Assembly: GCF_002564045.1 (NCBI RefSeq)
Contig: NZ_PDJK01000002.1
Span: forward strand, 4,464,001-4,528,000
DNA length: 64,000 nt
Source of the DNA: Amycolatopsis sulphurea
GTDB taxonomy: Bacteria > Actinomycetota > Actinomycetes > Mycobacteriales > Pseudonocardiaceae
Reading direction: 5' to 3'
Shown: one piece after another, positions 8,052-15,742 of the stretch
Position numbering within the stretch: position 1 is the first letter of the stretch
Layout of the letters: the number at the start of each line of letters is the position of its first letter
The notes under the pieces: model-generated
The model's input: the letters and a program-made list of their open reading frames with translations, nothing else
The model's database searches: none
Told to the model about the DNA's origin: nothing
Position numbers and translations under genes: made by a program

Positions 8052-9374
8052 TCAGCCCCCGATGGTCGGAGGCGTGGGCGGTAATCCGGTCCGCGGATCC
8101 AGCAGCCGACCGCCGTCGTCGTCGGTCAGGCTGAACGCGGAATCGTCATCCACGCCGTACTTGCGCTGGTGCTCCTTGTCGTCCTCGCCCTTGCCCTTGC
8201 CACTGGCGGCACCCATGCCGCCCATGCCAGTCCCACCGCGGGCACCGGTCGCGCCGCGCCCCGCTGCCGAGCCTCCCGAGCCGCGTGCCGTGCCTTCCTC
8301 ACCAGGACCGACGCCTGACCGCGCGCCACCGCCCGGTCCGCGGCCGGTCGATCCGCCAGCTCCTGCGCCTGGTCCGGGCGACGAGCCACCGGCACCGCCG
8401 AATCCGCCGGGCACGAACCCACTGCCCGACCACGACGAACCACCGACGCCGGTACCCGGGGAGGACCCGGGTAGCCACAGCGGCGGCATGGAACCGAGCC
8501 GGGTGTCCGGCAGCGACGGAGGTACATAACCCGCAGTCTGGGTACCGCCCCCGCCGGACTGGTTGCCCGAACCATGGTTCTCGCCCGGCGGCGTGTACGC
8601 GAGGGGAGGAGCGTACCCGTTCGGCACCGAACCCCCGGCTGGCGGCGTATGTGCCGCACCGCTCGCACCGGTGAACTCCGACCGCGCCGACGAATGCCTG
8701 TTCGGCCCGCCCGTCGACGTGTGCTGCGAGTGCGAGGAAGCAGGATCCTGCGGAGTGATCGAGACTTCGCCGTCGAAGTTCGTCAGCTGTCCGTAATCGG
8801 TCTTCAAACCCTGACCGCTGGTTTGCGCCTGCTTCGCGTAGCTGTTGTACCGGTCGAGATTGTCTTGCGCCTGCTTGTTGTAGGTGTTGATCTGATCTTC
8901 GGTGTCGGTGTCCCACGGCGTGGCCGTGTCGAAGAAATCCTTGTGCGGCGGCGTGTTCGGCATCGGCTGCAGCGCGGCCTTCATCTCATCGAACCCGTGC
9001 GCCAGATCCGTCAGATTCTGCGCGTTGCCGGTGTAGGTTTGCGCTGCCGCGGACGAAGCGTCTGCCAACGGCCGGATCCTCGCCTGCGCCGCGTCAGCTC
9101 CGCCGCCGGTCCACGTCGACTCCAGGGCAGTGCTCAGCTTCTGCACATCCGAACTGGCCTCGTCATGGTCTTTCGCGATTTCGCCGAGCGAGGCCGCGCC
9201 CTGATGCCACTCGGCGGCACCCTTGCTGGCCAAGATTTTCTGGACCAGCTCCGGGGCCGGAACCGCCTGGTCCCCGGTATTGCCGTGCCACACGTCCGAA
9301 ACCCAATGCTCAACGTCATTGAACCGATCATTGAACCACTTCGCACCATCGCCAACCCAATCGAACAGACCCAT
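8052..9374 (-). CDS. PPE/WXG-like ESX substrate with Gly/Pro-rich tail
   Basis: 440 residues. Residues 1-160 are helical and carry a WTGGGADAA turn near residue 90, the W-x-G hallmark of WXG100/PPE hairpins, plus several conserved Trp in the first 35 residues. Residues ~200-410 are low-complexity Gly/Pro/Ser, typical of secreted Pseudonocardiaceae PPE-like proteins, and the end returns to an acidic sequence (KYGVDDDSAFSLTDDDGG). No classical signal peptide, as expected for type VII export. The ATG at 9374 overlaps the lipoprotein stop by one base; a GTG at 9377 is an equally possible start. It lies upstream of EspG in the same operon. Confidence 0.7.
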   Translation of the reverse strand: MGLFDWVGDGAKWFNDRFNDVEHWVSDVWHGNTGDQAVPAPELVQKILASKGAAEWHQGAASLGEIAKDHDEASSDVQKLSTALESTWTGGGADAAQARIRPLADASSAAAQTYTGNAQNLTDLAHGFDEMKAALQPMPNTPPHKDFFDTATPWDTDTEDQINTYNKQAQDNLDRYNSYAKQAQTSGQGLKTDYGQLTNFDGEVSITPQDPASSHSQHTSTGGPNRHSSARSEFTGASGAAHTPPAGGSVPNGYAPPLAYTPPGENHGSGNQSGGGGTQTAGYVPPSLPDTRLGSMPPLWLPGSSPGTGVGGSSWSGSGFVPGGFGGAGGSSPGPGAGAGGSTGRGPGGGARSGVGPGEEGTARGSGGSAAGRGATGARGGTGMGGMGAASGKGKGEDDKEHQRKYGVDDDSAFSLTDDDGGRLLDPRTGLPPTPPTIGG

Positions 9375-9997
9375 CACGCACCCGCCTTCTGCCGCAGGTT
9401 GGTGACCACCATCTCCGCCACCCGCGCCGCCGACTCACACGGATCCGCATGGGCGTTCTTCTTGGCTTGGCTGAGGGTTAGCACGACATCGAAGGACAGA
9501 GCGTCCGCAACACCGACGCTCACCGTGCAGATATCGCCCGAGGCAGCCCCGGCCTTGTCGATGTATCCGACGGCTGGGAAGCCCTGAATCAGGGGAAGCT
9601 CATGCCATACCGATGTTTGCGGCTTGGCGTTTTGGTAAACAGCGCTGAGCCCCTGGTGATCTTGCGTCGCATAGCCCACTGACACACCGGCGTCCGCTTG
9701 CCAGTCACAGTTCGGGCCGAGGCCGGCCTTGGAGTCCGGCACGCCTTGTGGCACGGTGCCGAAGATCTTGTGGAGCTGACCCGGAGTCAGCGCGCCTTGG
9801 CAGGGGTCGCCGGAGAGCACGGACACAGGAAGCGGATGCTCGACCTTGGGGGCACCACTGTGCGGTAACGCCTCGCTGGTCGGCGACGGAGGTGGAGTAC
9901 TCGCAGGAGCAGCAGCCGGTGTCCCTGAACATCCCGCGACCAGAACAACGCCCGCAACCACACAGACCAGGGGTGCCAGCGACTGGGATGTCCTCAT
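9374..9997 (-). CDS. DUF3558-family lipoprotein
   Basis: 207 residues with a lipoprotein signal: positively charged MRTSQS, hydrophobic core LVCVVAGVVLVAGC and lipidated Cys23, followed by a Pro/Ser/Thr-rich linker. The mature part has the DUF3558 pattern (PKVEHPLPVS, DPCQGALTPGQLHKIFG, NCDW, DPCESAARVAEMVVTNL). Homologous to the lipoprotein at 17578. DUF3558 proteins are surface lipoproteins of unknown role, often near ESX accessory genes. The ATG overlaps the previous stop by 4 nt (ATGA). Confidence 0.8.
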   Translation of the reverse strand: MRTSQSLAPLVCVVAGVVLVAGCSGTPAAAPASTPPPSPTSEALPHSGAPKVEHPLPVSVLSGDPCQGALTPGQLHKIFGTVPQGVPDSKAGLGPNCDWQADAGVSVGYATQDHQGLSAVYQNAKPQTSVWHELPLIQGFPAVGYIDKAGAASGDICTVSVGVADALSFDVVLTLSQAKKNAHADPCESAARVAEMVVTNLRQKAGA

Positions 9998-10446
9998 GCG
10001 AACCCCTTGTCCCCGCCGGGTGCCACGTTCCTGACGTCGGTGGCAGCCTGATTGTCCGAGGACTCGGTGATCCCCAGCGCCTTCTCCAGCCGAAGGACCA
10101 GCTCATTCGAGTAGTTGTAGACGAGCTCGACCTGATCTCTGCCGCCAGCGAGCGTTCCACCGTTGTGATCTCCGCCCACCATCAGGTTGTTGTAGCCGCT
10201 GCTACCGGGATCGTCTGTTGGTGGATTCATCCGGAGCGTCAACCGTGCCTTACGACGCATGCTGTCGTATTTGTCGCGAGCGCGTTTGGCCACGACGAGC
10301 ATGCTGCGTGCATCGTCGGTGCTCATGGCGAAGCCCGGCCCGGACGGTGCTGCGCCTCCTCCGGAGGCGCCTCCGCCGCCGGGTTGGTCGGTGATCGCGA
10401 AACCGAGTCCTTCGAGCCAGTTCGGCCCAGATGCAGGTTGAGACAC
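9994..10446 (-). CDS. Small ESX-locus helical protein
   Basis: 150 residues, not assigned to a named family. After a Gly/Ala-rich N-terminal linker (GGGGASGGGAAPSG) it has two helices (DDARSMLVVAKRARDKYDSM and DQVELVYNYSNELVLRLEKA) separated by a loop, reminiscent of actinobacterial proteins that precede PPE/EspG modules. The GTG start at 10446 follows AGAGGGG by 6 nt. It is first of a four-gene operon (this gene, DUF3558 lipoprotein, PPE-like protein, EspG) with 4-, 1- and then 8-nt spacings, so a role as partner or adaptor of the PPE-like substrate is likely but inferred. Confidence 0.65.
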   Translation of the reverse strand: MSQPASGPNWLEGLGFAITDQPGGGGASGGGAAPSGPGFAMSTDDARSMLVVAKRARDKYDSMRRKARLTLRMNPPTDDPGSSGYNNLMVGGDHNGGTLAGGRDQVELVYNYSNELVLRLEKALGITESSDNQAATDVRNVAPGGDKGFA

Positions 10447-10567
10447 TGATTTACCCCTCTGGTGACACCCATTAACGCTGGCAGAGCGGTCCAGCCAAGA
10501 CCGCCTGCCCCGAATCACAGTAGCGGACGGTCACCGAGCGGTAGTCACTTCGGGAGAAACGTGATCA

Positions 10568-10918
10568 TCAACCCAGGGGGTCTCTGGGAAGTAGTTCCTG
10601 GTGGCGGCGGGTCATGGCCTCGTACTCGACGTAGGCGCGGGAGTTCTCCGGGCCGCCCGCGGCCATCATCTCGTCGTGGGCGATGCTCTGCGCGGCGTTC
10701 ACGCTGGACACCTGCGCCATGAACGCGGCCGCGCGCCGTGCCTCATCTCTGCGTTCGATCGCGTGAGGCAGGCCGAGTTCGGCCAGCTTGTCGTACATGT
10801 CGGCAGCCTTGGTGTGGACGTCGACTGCTTTGTACGCCCAGACCACGGCTTCGCGTAGCTGGTCGCCGTAGGTCTTGCTGCTGGTGTCGCCCTGGCCGGT
10901 GTGCTCTGTCTCGCTCAC
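10568..10918 (-). CDS. Hypothetical helical protein
   Basis: 116 residues, predicted almost entirely helical (LREAVVWAYKAVDVHTKAADM, then AAAFMAQVSSVNAAQSIAHDEMM). Good GC3 bias supports coding. The GTG start at 10918 has no strong ribosome-binding site; a 109-codon frame upstream (10915-11244) would overlap it by 4 nt but has poor composition and was not called. It lies 121 bp upstream of the ESX accessory operon on the same strand and could belong to it. Confidence 0.55.
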   Translation of the reverse strand: MSETEHTGQGDTSSKTYGDQLREAVVWAYKAVDVHTKAADMYDKLAELGLPHAIERRDEARRAAAFMAQVSSVNAAQSIAHDEMMAAGGPENSRAYVEYEAMTRRHQELLPRDPLG

Positions 10919-11349
10919 CCTGGCATGGTGCCACGCAGAGCCGGTGCGGGTGGAGGATCCGTCAACTCGTCTCCTGGTCCCGGGTCGATCACGTCCCCTA
11001 TCGGGCAGAGCGGGCGGTCGGTGTCGGTTTGGCGTGGGGGTGGGCGTGCCTTGGTGCGTCCAGGCGCGGGGCGCCAGAAATCCCGGTTGATCCAGGGTCG
11101 GTGTTGTTCACGCTGATCTGCTGTCCGCAGAGGACGGGGATGGTCTGCGTGTTCATTGTGGTGGTCGCGAGCCTGTCTCGGACTGTGGCGAGCAGCCAGG
11201 CCGACGCAGACATCCCGGACAGTGAGCTTGGCCCCTCTTTTCAACAGGACTCAGCAGGTTCGTGTTCACCTACGACTGCGTCTCCGAGCGGGCCGCGTCG
11301 GGATGAGACACCCAACCGACGAGGCAGACCGGCCTGATCTCATAGGGGC
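10919..11349. other. Intergenic region, no gene assigned
   Basis: Two short overlapping minus-strand frames (10915-11244 and 10998-11213) are present. The second contains a natural-looking stretch MNTQTIPVLCGQQISVNN around 11100-11156, but neither frame has a full-length consistent codon bias, so the region may hold a decayed small gene. Confidence 0.35.
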
Positions 11350-11454
11350 ATGATCAGTGCGGTGGTGTTCGACGTGGGTGAGACCCTGCTCGACGATTCA
11401 CGCGAGTGGCGCGCGTGGGCTGATTGGGTGGGAGCCCTCTTGTTCGATCGGTAG
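11350..11454 (+). pseudogene. HAD-superfamily hydrolase, N-terminal fragment
   Basis: The ATG at 11350 (AGGGG before it) opens MISAVVFDVGETLLDDSREW, the HAD motif I with the nucleophile Asp8 followed by the usual cap-start residues. After 34 codons it stops at 11454, whereas HAD hydrolases of this type are about 200-240 residues long. The continuation is not found downstream, where a minus-strand XRE-TPR remnant lies, so this is a truncated relic created by a rearrangement. Confidence 0.7.
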
Positions 11455-11474
11455 CCAGGCGGTCGTCGGGTGAC

Positions 11475-11664
11475 CTGTGGGGTTCGCAGCGGCGCCGACA
11501 GCGTCCGGCGGACCTGGGGGTGTTCGCGGACGTGTTGCGGGAGCGCCCCGGCGAGCGGCGTCCAGCCCTCGGGTGGCGTCATGGTGGTCGCCGAGGCGAA
11601 GTTGGGTGCGGGCGAGGTAGGCGACAGCTCGGCGGGGGTGAAGCAGGTTGTCCGTCTCCCGCGT
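11475..11664 (-). pseudogene. Decayed C-terminus of an XRE-TPR regulator
   Basis: Two overlapping minus frames together read like the last TPR repeats of this regulator family: one frame gives RRAVAYLARTQLRLGDHHDA (11664 to ~11553), then a frameshift near 11560 leads to PQHVREHPQVRRTLSAPLR in the other. The order and motif (helix pair, then EHPQVR before the end) match the C-termini of XRE-TPR proteins. No HTH part remains. It marks a fifth, lost member of the regulator set. Confidence 0.55.
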
Positions 11665-11705
11665 CCGTGAGTGCGAACCAATGCCGATATTGAGATCATG
11701 TTCGG

Positions 11706-12506
11706 CTACACGTGGCATACCAGAATGCCTCCGCGGCAACTGATCCGGAACTCGCCGTCGCGATCAATCAAGCGATCCAGCAAGAGCCGGACGCGGTCGA
11801 GCGTCGCGTCGAAGGGCACGCCGATGGTGCCGGCCCACGTGCGGTAGGACGCGAGATGGGCGATCACCGGGTCTGGCTCGTAGACGGTGATGGTGCCCGG
11901 GAGTTGCACAAGGTGAACTTCCGCGAAGTGCTGGCGCAGGATCGCGGGGGCGTCGTCCAGTGCGAACCTGTTGCTCAGCGAGATGCGTAGCGGCCCACGG
12001 TCAACGCCGAGAACATCGGCTGCAGCTTGCGCCCAGAGTTCGTCGAGTTCCTTTTTGTCGTCTCGGGCGTTGGTTGATGCGATATATGTTCCGCCGGGTG
12101 AGAGCACACGGGTCGCCTGCGCGAGCGCGGCGTTCACGTCCTCGACGTGGTACAGCATGTGCATTGCCAATACCGCGGTGGCGGAGTGGTTGGCGATCGG
12201 TAGGTTTGCGGCGTCGGCCACAGCTACCGGGGACGCCACGGCTGTGAGGATGCCCTCGGAGATATCAAGCCCGATTACAGTCAAATCCGGTCGCTCAGCG
12301 CGGATTCGGGTGAGGTACTTGCCGTTTCCGCAGCCGACATCCAGTACAGCACCCGTCTGACACGAGAGGTGATCGAGCACCACGCCGGGAAGGTCATGGC
12401 GAGGCTGCTGCCAGTGGTACAGCGACTGGCGGGCGGCGAGGTGGCCGTCGTCTCGGTAAGCACTCCCGGCAAGAACGGTGCTGCTCGTCGTGTCAGGCTC
12501 GTTCAT
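11706..12506 (-). CDS. SAM-dependent class I methyltransferase
   Basis: 266 residues with Rossmann-fold motif I VLDVGCGNGKYL near residue 53, motif post-I VIGLDIS, an acidic-loop motif VADAANLP and a post-II LAMHMLYHVED segment, the pattern of Methyltransf_11/25 small-molecule enzymes. The C-terminal ~110 residues (substrate side) do not identify the acceptor. I place the start at ATG 12506 because AGAAGGGG precedes it by 6 nt; the GTG at 12524 would overlap the XRE stop by 4 nt and is possible. It lies 14 bp downstream of the XRE-TPR gene and is the partner gene of that regulator. Confidence 0.85.
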   Translation of the reverse strand: MNEPDTTSSTVLAGSAYRDDGHLAARQSLYHWQQPRHDLPGVVLDHLSCQTGAVLDVGCGNGKYLTRIRAERPDLTVIGLDISEGILTAVASPVAVADAANLPIANHSATAVLAMHMLYHVEDVNAALAQATRVLSPGGTYIASTNARDDKKELDELWAQAAADVLGVDRGPLRISLSNRFALDDAPAILRQHFAEVHLVQLPGTITVYEPDPVIAHLASYRTWAGTIGVPFDATLDRVRLLLDRLIDRDGEFRISCRGGILVCHV

Positions 12507-12520
12507 GTCGGAACCCCTTC

Positions 12521-13807
12521 TCACGCTGGTGGTAGCGCTGGGGGCGACGCGCAGAAGGAAGCGATCTCGTCCCTAAGCCGACGAGTTTGGGGCGAGTCCG
12601 AATACCGGGGGCCGGCAAGGGCCTCGCCGATGCTTGCGGCGCGTTTGACTATGCTGGCGGTCCGTCTCACCTGCGGCACATCGAGAACAAATCGCAGTTG
12701 ATCAGCTAGACCGTCTACATCGGACTGCATGAGATACGCGCGGCCGATGTCCAGTCGTGCCGCGAGAATGTCGCCACTGGACCGGTCTGCAGGTGTTGCG
12801 GCTTCGTAAAGGCTGAGCGCATGCGACGATTCTTGGACAGCGTTCGGGATGGAATCTTCGTCGCCTACCGTGAGCAACGTGGTTCCGGCGTACACAGCCT
12901 GCTTGGCTTCGGGAAAGGTGAATACGCCAACGTCATCTTCGGTACCAGCGAAAGTGCGGGCTTGCCGTGCGCGTGTAAGAGCAGCAAGCGCGCTGCGCTT
13001 GTCGCCGCGACTCGCCGATGCCCGCGCTTCCAGACTTGGCAGACGCGCCGCGATTGAACCGTGGGAGCAATAGCGGGCGCCGTCGCGGGCGAACTCGACG
13101 GCGTCGAGCAGTTGACCGTCCCAGAAGGCAATGAGACTTTGGAGGCCGTGAACCCACGCCAGCATTCCGTTATGGCCAGCCAACTCTGCACAGATAAACG
13201 ATGTGTGCGCCTGAGTCTGCGCGGCACGGTAATGGCCGAGGTCTAGGCAGATGTGCGCCTGCAATCCACTCAATCGGCTCGCTGACAAATAGAGTTCACG
13301 CATCTGGACGGGGGACCGGTTGCCTTGGACTAGTCTGAAGACCTCGGCGCGTAGTTCGCGAATGTCCACGAAGAGTTCTGACAGCGGTTGAGAAACGTAA
13401 TCTGAAGCAAACCGCCGAATCTCGATGGTGATCCGTTCCAGTGTGGTGCTGCTGACCCTCGAAGCGTCGACTTGGCGAGCAAACCGTGCAGCGTCGCGAG
13501 CGTCGTCAAGAACCAATGCTCGATCCAGCCAAGGCGTCGTCTTTATTGTCGTGTGCGTGGCCGTTGCCTGTACGCCGCCGATATCGACAACGGTATCATC
13601 GGTGGCGGTAAGAAATTCGTTCAATTGCTCAAGGGAGACGTTGAGCAATTCGGCGATCCGATGGCGGCGCCACGGCTGCGGTATCAACGTACCGCGTTCC
13701 CACCTGCCGACCGTCGACAGTTCTACTCCAAGCCGAATCGCGAGACTCTCCTGCGTAAAGCCCATAGCCTCGCGTCGTGCGGCCAGCTCATCTCGTCGGC
13801 GCCCCAC
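12521..13807 (-). CDS. XRE regulator with TPR-like C-terminal region
   Basis: 428 residues. HTH at residues 2-45 (RRRDELAARREAMGFTQ, ELSTVGRWERGTLIPQPW), paralogous to the regulators at 1216, 3237 and 5410. Residues ~120-420 form helical repeats with a DUF-like ligand-binding appearance. The longer frame reaches 13852, but a -10-like TATGGT ends at 13835, so ATG 13831 would lie inside the promoter; GTG 13807 has GGGGGTGG before it, aligns exactly with the paralogues' starts and is preferred. Followed by a methyltransferase gene on the same strand. Confidence 0.8.
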   Translation of the reverse strand: MGRRRDELAARREAMGFTQESLAIRLGVELSTVGRWERGTLIPQPWRRHRIAELLNVSLEQLNEFLTATDDTVVDIGGVQATATHTTIKTTPWLDRALVLDDARDAARFARQVDASRVSSTTLERITIEIRRFASDYVSQPLSELFVDIRELRAEVFRLVQGNRSPVQMRELYLSASRLSGLQAHICLDLGHYRAAQTQAHTSFICAELAGHNGMLAWVHGLQSLIAFWDGQLLDAVEFARDGARYCSHGSIAARLPSLEARASASRGDKRSALAALTRARQARTFAGTEDDVGVFTFPEAKQAVYAGTTLLTVGDEDSIPNAVQESSHALSLYEAATPADRSSGDILAARLDIGRAYLMQSDVDGLADQLRFVLDVPQVRRTASIVKRAASIGEALAGPRYSDSPQTRRLRDEIASFCASPPALPPA

Positions 13808-13834
13808 GCCACCACCCCCGTTCCTGGACATCCC

Positions 13835-13864
13835 ACCATAGCCAGTCGCCATAAGCGCAGGTCA
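13835..13864 (-). promoter_or_regulatory. Shared XRE-family promoter/operator, copy 4
   Basis: TGACCTG (13864-13858, minus strand), then TATGGT (13840-13835) 24 nt on, 28 nt before the GTG at 13807. Copy 1 shares the longer block GTGACCTGCGC with this one. Confidence 0.5.
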
Positions 13865-14373
13865 CCGGTGGGCGAGTGTCACTCGTTCGGGTTAAGCCCA
13901 TGCGTCGAAGTACTACGGTGCGGCCAGGCAAGTCGTCCGCGGTAGCCAGAACGGACAGCTGCAACAGGTCAACGATCCGAGTCGAGAGACCGAAGCAGCC
14001 GATCTTGTACTTGCACGCCGCTGGCCCCCGGAAGATGGGCGGCAGGAGTACGGCGGTTTGCGCCACTGCGGCGGGCGCCAAGCAGTCCTCAAACAATCGG
14101 GTTGGATTTCGGTGCTGACCAAGTGAACAGGCACCGCGCACCAAACGCTGATGTCGCGTGTCTTTGCTGGTCACGATGGTCGACGCCCTATTCGCGCCTC
14201 AGAGACGCCGTACGCACGCTCTGGAGAATGCGGGGCATCCGTCCTTGACTGGACCTGGCTGCGGCGGAGGGCTTCCCTTTCCCCCTTGGTCTTCCGTCGC
14301 AGCCACATCTGAACCTTGTTTGCATGAGTACGCGCGCGGTAACGCGCTTGCGGGAAAGGATCCGGCGCTCACG
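13865..14373. other. Intergenic region with a hairpin upstream of queD
   Basis: No gene is supported. An imperfect inverted repeat at 14257-14304 (arms of 14 nt, GGCTGCG-N-CGGA against its complement with two mismatches, loop ~20 nt, pyrimidine-rich) lies 70 bp before the queD start and could be a terminator or leader structure. It does not match the preQ1 riboswitch consensus I know. Confidence 0.4.
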
Positions 14374-14937
14374 ATGCGCGGTACGGCGACAACCGATCAC
14401 ACCATCGCCCGTCTGGCGAACCTCCTGCCGGGCGATCTCGCACGGACCGCCCACCAGGTCACCATTGAGCACACCTTCGAAACGGCGCATCGACTGCCGC
14501 ATCTGGGCGGCAAGTGCACCAGTCTGCATGGACATTCGTGGCAGGTCGTAGTGCCGGTGATCGCCCCGACTCTCAGTGACGATGTGACCGTCGTGGAGTT
14601 CGGCGTTCTCAAAGCCGGGATCCGGGAGTGGATCGACACTTACCTCGACCACGGAACGATGCTCGGCGTGCGCGATCCGCTCGCTGTGTCCCTTTACGCT
14701 GAAAGGTGCAAGGTTTTCCGCTTTGGCGCGGATGACGACCAGGCGGTCGATGGCACGGAGCTGCTGGCTGCCGATTTGGGCTGGCCCACTGTCGAAGCTG
14801 TCGCGGTTCTGCTGCGACGCGTGAGCCAGGCCGTTCTTGCCGCACTGCCCTGCGCCCCCGATGTCCGTGTCGGTGGTGTATTCGTCCGCGAAACCCACCT
14901 CAACACCGCGACCTTCGGACCGGTGGCCACGCCGTGA
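14374..14937 (+). CDS. queD: 6-carboxy-5,6,7,8-tetrahydropterin synthase (QueD/PTPS family)
   Basis: 187 residues. Contains the PTPS-family zinc ligands: His in FETAHRLPHL near residue 45, and CTSLHGHSW (C-x3-HGH) near residue 57. LDHGTMLGVRDPL and WPTVEAVA follow as in actinobacterial QueD. QueD converts dihydroneopterin triphosphate to CPH4, the second step of 7-deazaguanine (preQ0) synthesis. The start is uncertain: ATG 14374 is the nearest in-frame start, and ~35 residues precede the usual family start. The queE GTG overlaps its stop by 4 nt. No folE or queC is in the window. Confidence 0.85.
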   Translation: MRGTATTDHTIARLANLLPGDLARTAHQVTIEHTFETAHRLPHLGGKCTSLHGHSWQVVVPVIAPTLSDDVTVVEFGVLKAGIREWIDTYLDHGTMLGVRDPLAVSLYAERCKVFRFGADDDQAVDGTELLAADLGWPTVEAVAVLLRRVSQAVLAALPCAPDVRVGGVFVRETHLNTATFGPVATP

Positions 14938-15653
14938 AGCTGCCCGATGTGTCCGATGCGGACGGTGGCCTTGTCGTCAACGAAACGTTCGGGCCGACCT
15001 TTCAAGGCGAGGGGCCGAGCACCGGTCGCTACGCGCACTTCATCCGCCTGTTCGGCTGCCACCTCTCGTGCGCTTGGTGCGACAGCCCGCACACCCATGA
15101 CACCCGCTACGACCTCGACGCCGAACAGCGGGTCCTCTCGATCGAGGACATCCTGTCGTGGCTTGCCGCCGACCCCGCCGACCTGCTAGTGATCACGGGT
15201 GGAGAGCCGCTGCTGCAGGCGCACCTCCTGGGACGACTGCTGTGCGCGATCCGCGAGCGTGCGCTGGCCACCGAGATCGAGATCGAGACGTCCGGCACGA
15301 TCGCGCCCACAAACATGATCACCTCGGCGGTGAAACGGTTCAACGTCTCGCCGAAGCTTGCGCATTCGGGGTTGCGGCGCCATCAACGCATCCGCCCCAC
15401 AGTGCTGCGCGACTTCGCCGAGGGTGGAAAAGCCATCTGGAAGTTCGTCGTTCAAGAACTCGCCGACCTGGCCGAGATTCAAGAACTGGCTGACACGTAT
15501 GGCCTTCATCCGGTCTGGATCATGCCGGAGGGCACGGACAGCACCACCGTCCTGGCACGGATGCGGATGCTGGCTGATCCGGTGCTGGCGCGCCGCTGGC
15601 GCCTCTCGACCCGGCTCCACACGTTGCTGTGGGAGAACGACCGTGGCCGCTGA
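14934..15653 (+). CDS. queE: 7-carboxy-7-deazaguanine synthase (QueE, radical SAM)
   Basis: 239 residues. FQGEGPSTG near residue 25 and GCHLSCAWCDSP near residue 40 give the QueE-type CX3CX2C cluster that binds the 4Fe-4S; VITGGEPLLQ is the radical-SAM GGE motif, and ETSGT and SPKLA follow as in QueE. It rearranges CPH4 into 7-carboxy-7-deazaguanine. It is coupled to queD by GTGA overlap. Products of the pair need QueC to reach preQ0; its absence here means the product is completed by another locus or used as CDG. Confidence 0.9.
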   Translation: MKLPDVSDADGGLVVNETFGPTFQGEGPSTGRYAHFIRLFGCHLSCAWCDSPHTHDTRYDLDAEQRVLSIEDILSWLAADPADLLVITGGEPLLQAHLLGRLLCAIRERALATEIEIETSGTIAPTNMITSAVKRFNVSPKLAHSGLRRHQRIRPTVLRDFAEGGKAIWKFVVQELADLAEIQELADTYGLHPVWIMPEGTDSTTVLARMRMLADPVLARRWRLSTRLHTLLWENDRGR

Positions 15654-15742
15654 CATTTCCGCAACCGAGTCTGCCGGCCACAAATTCACGCCTGGCGTTT
15701 GCCCCCACCCGAGCTATCTCCCAACGACAGGAGCGGTCCACG

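Noticed and set aside
10915..11244. 109-codon minus frame overlapping the hypothetical gene at 10568 by 4 nt
   Set aside because: Arg/Pro/His-rich without hydrophobic core or codon bias; the overlap alone is not enough.
13808..13852. Longer N-terminus of the XRE gene starting at 13831 or 13852
   Set aside because: The conserved -10-like TATGGT ends at 13835, and the paralogues start at the position equivalent to GTG 13807.
14257..14304. preQ1 riboswitch upstream of queD
   Set aside because: The hairpin there lacks the preQ1-I/II consensus sequence elements; only a generic inverted repeat is seen.
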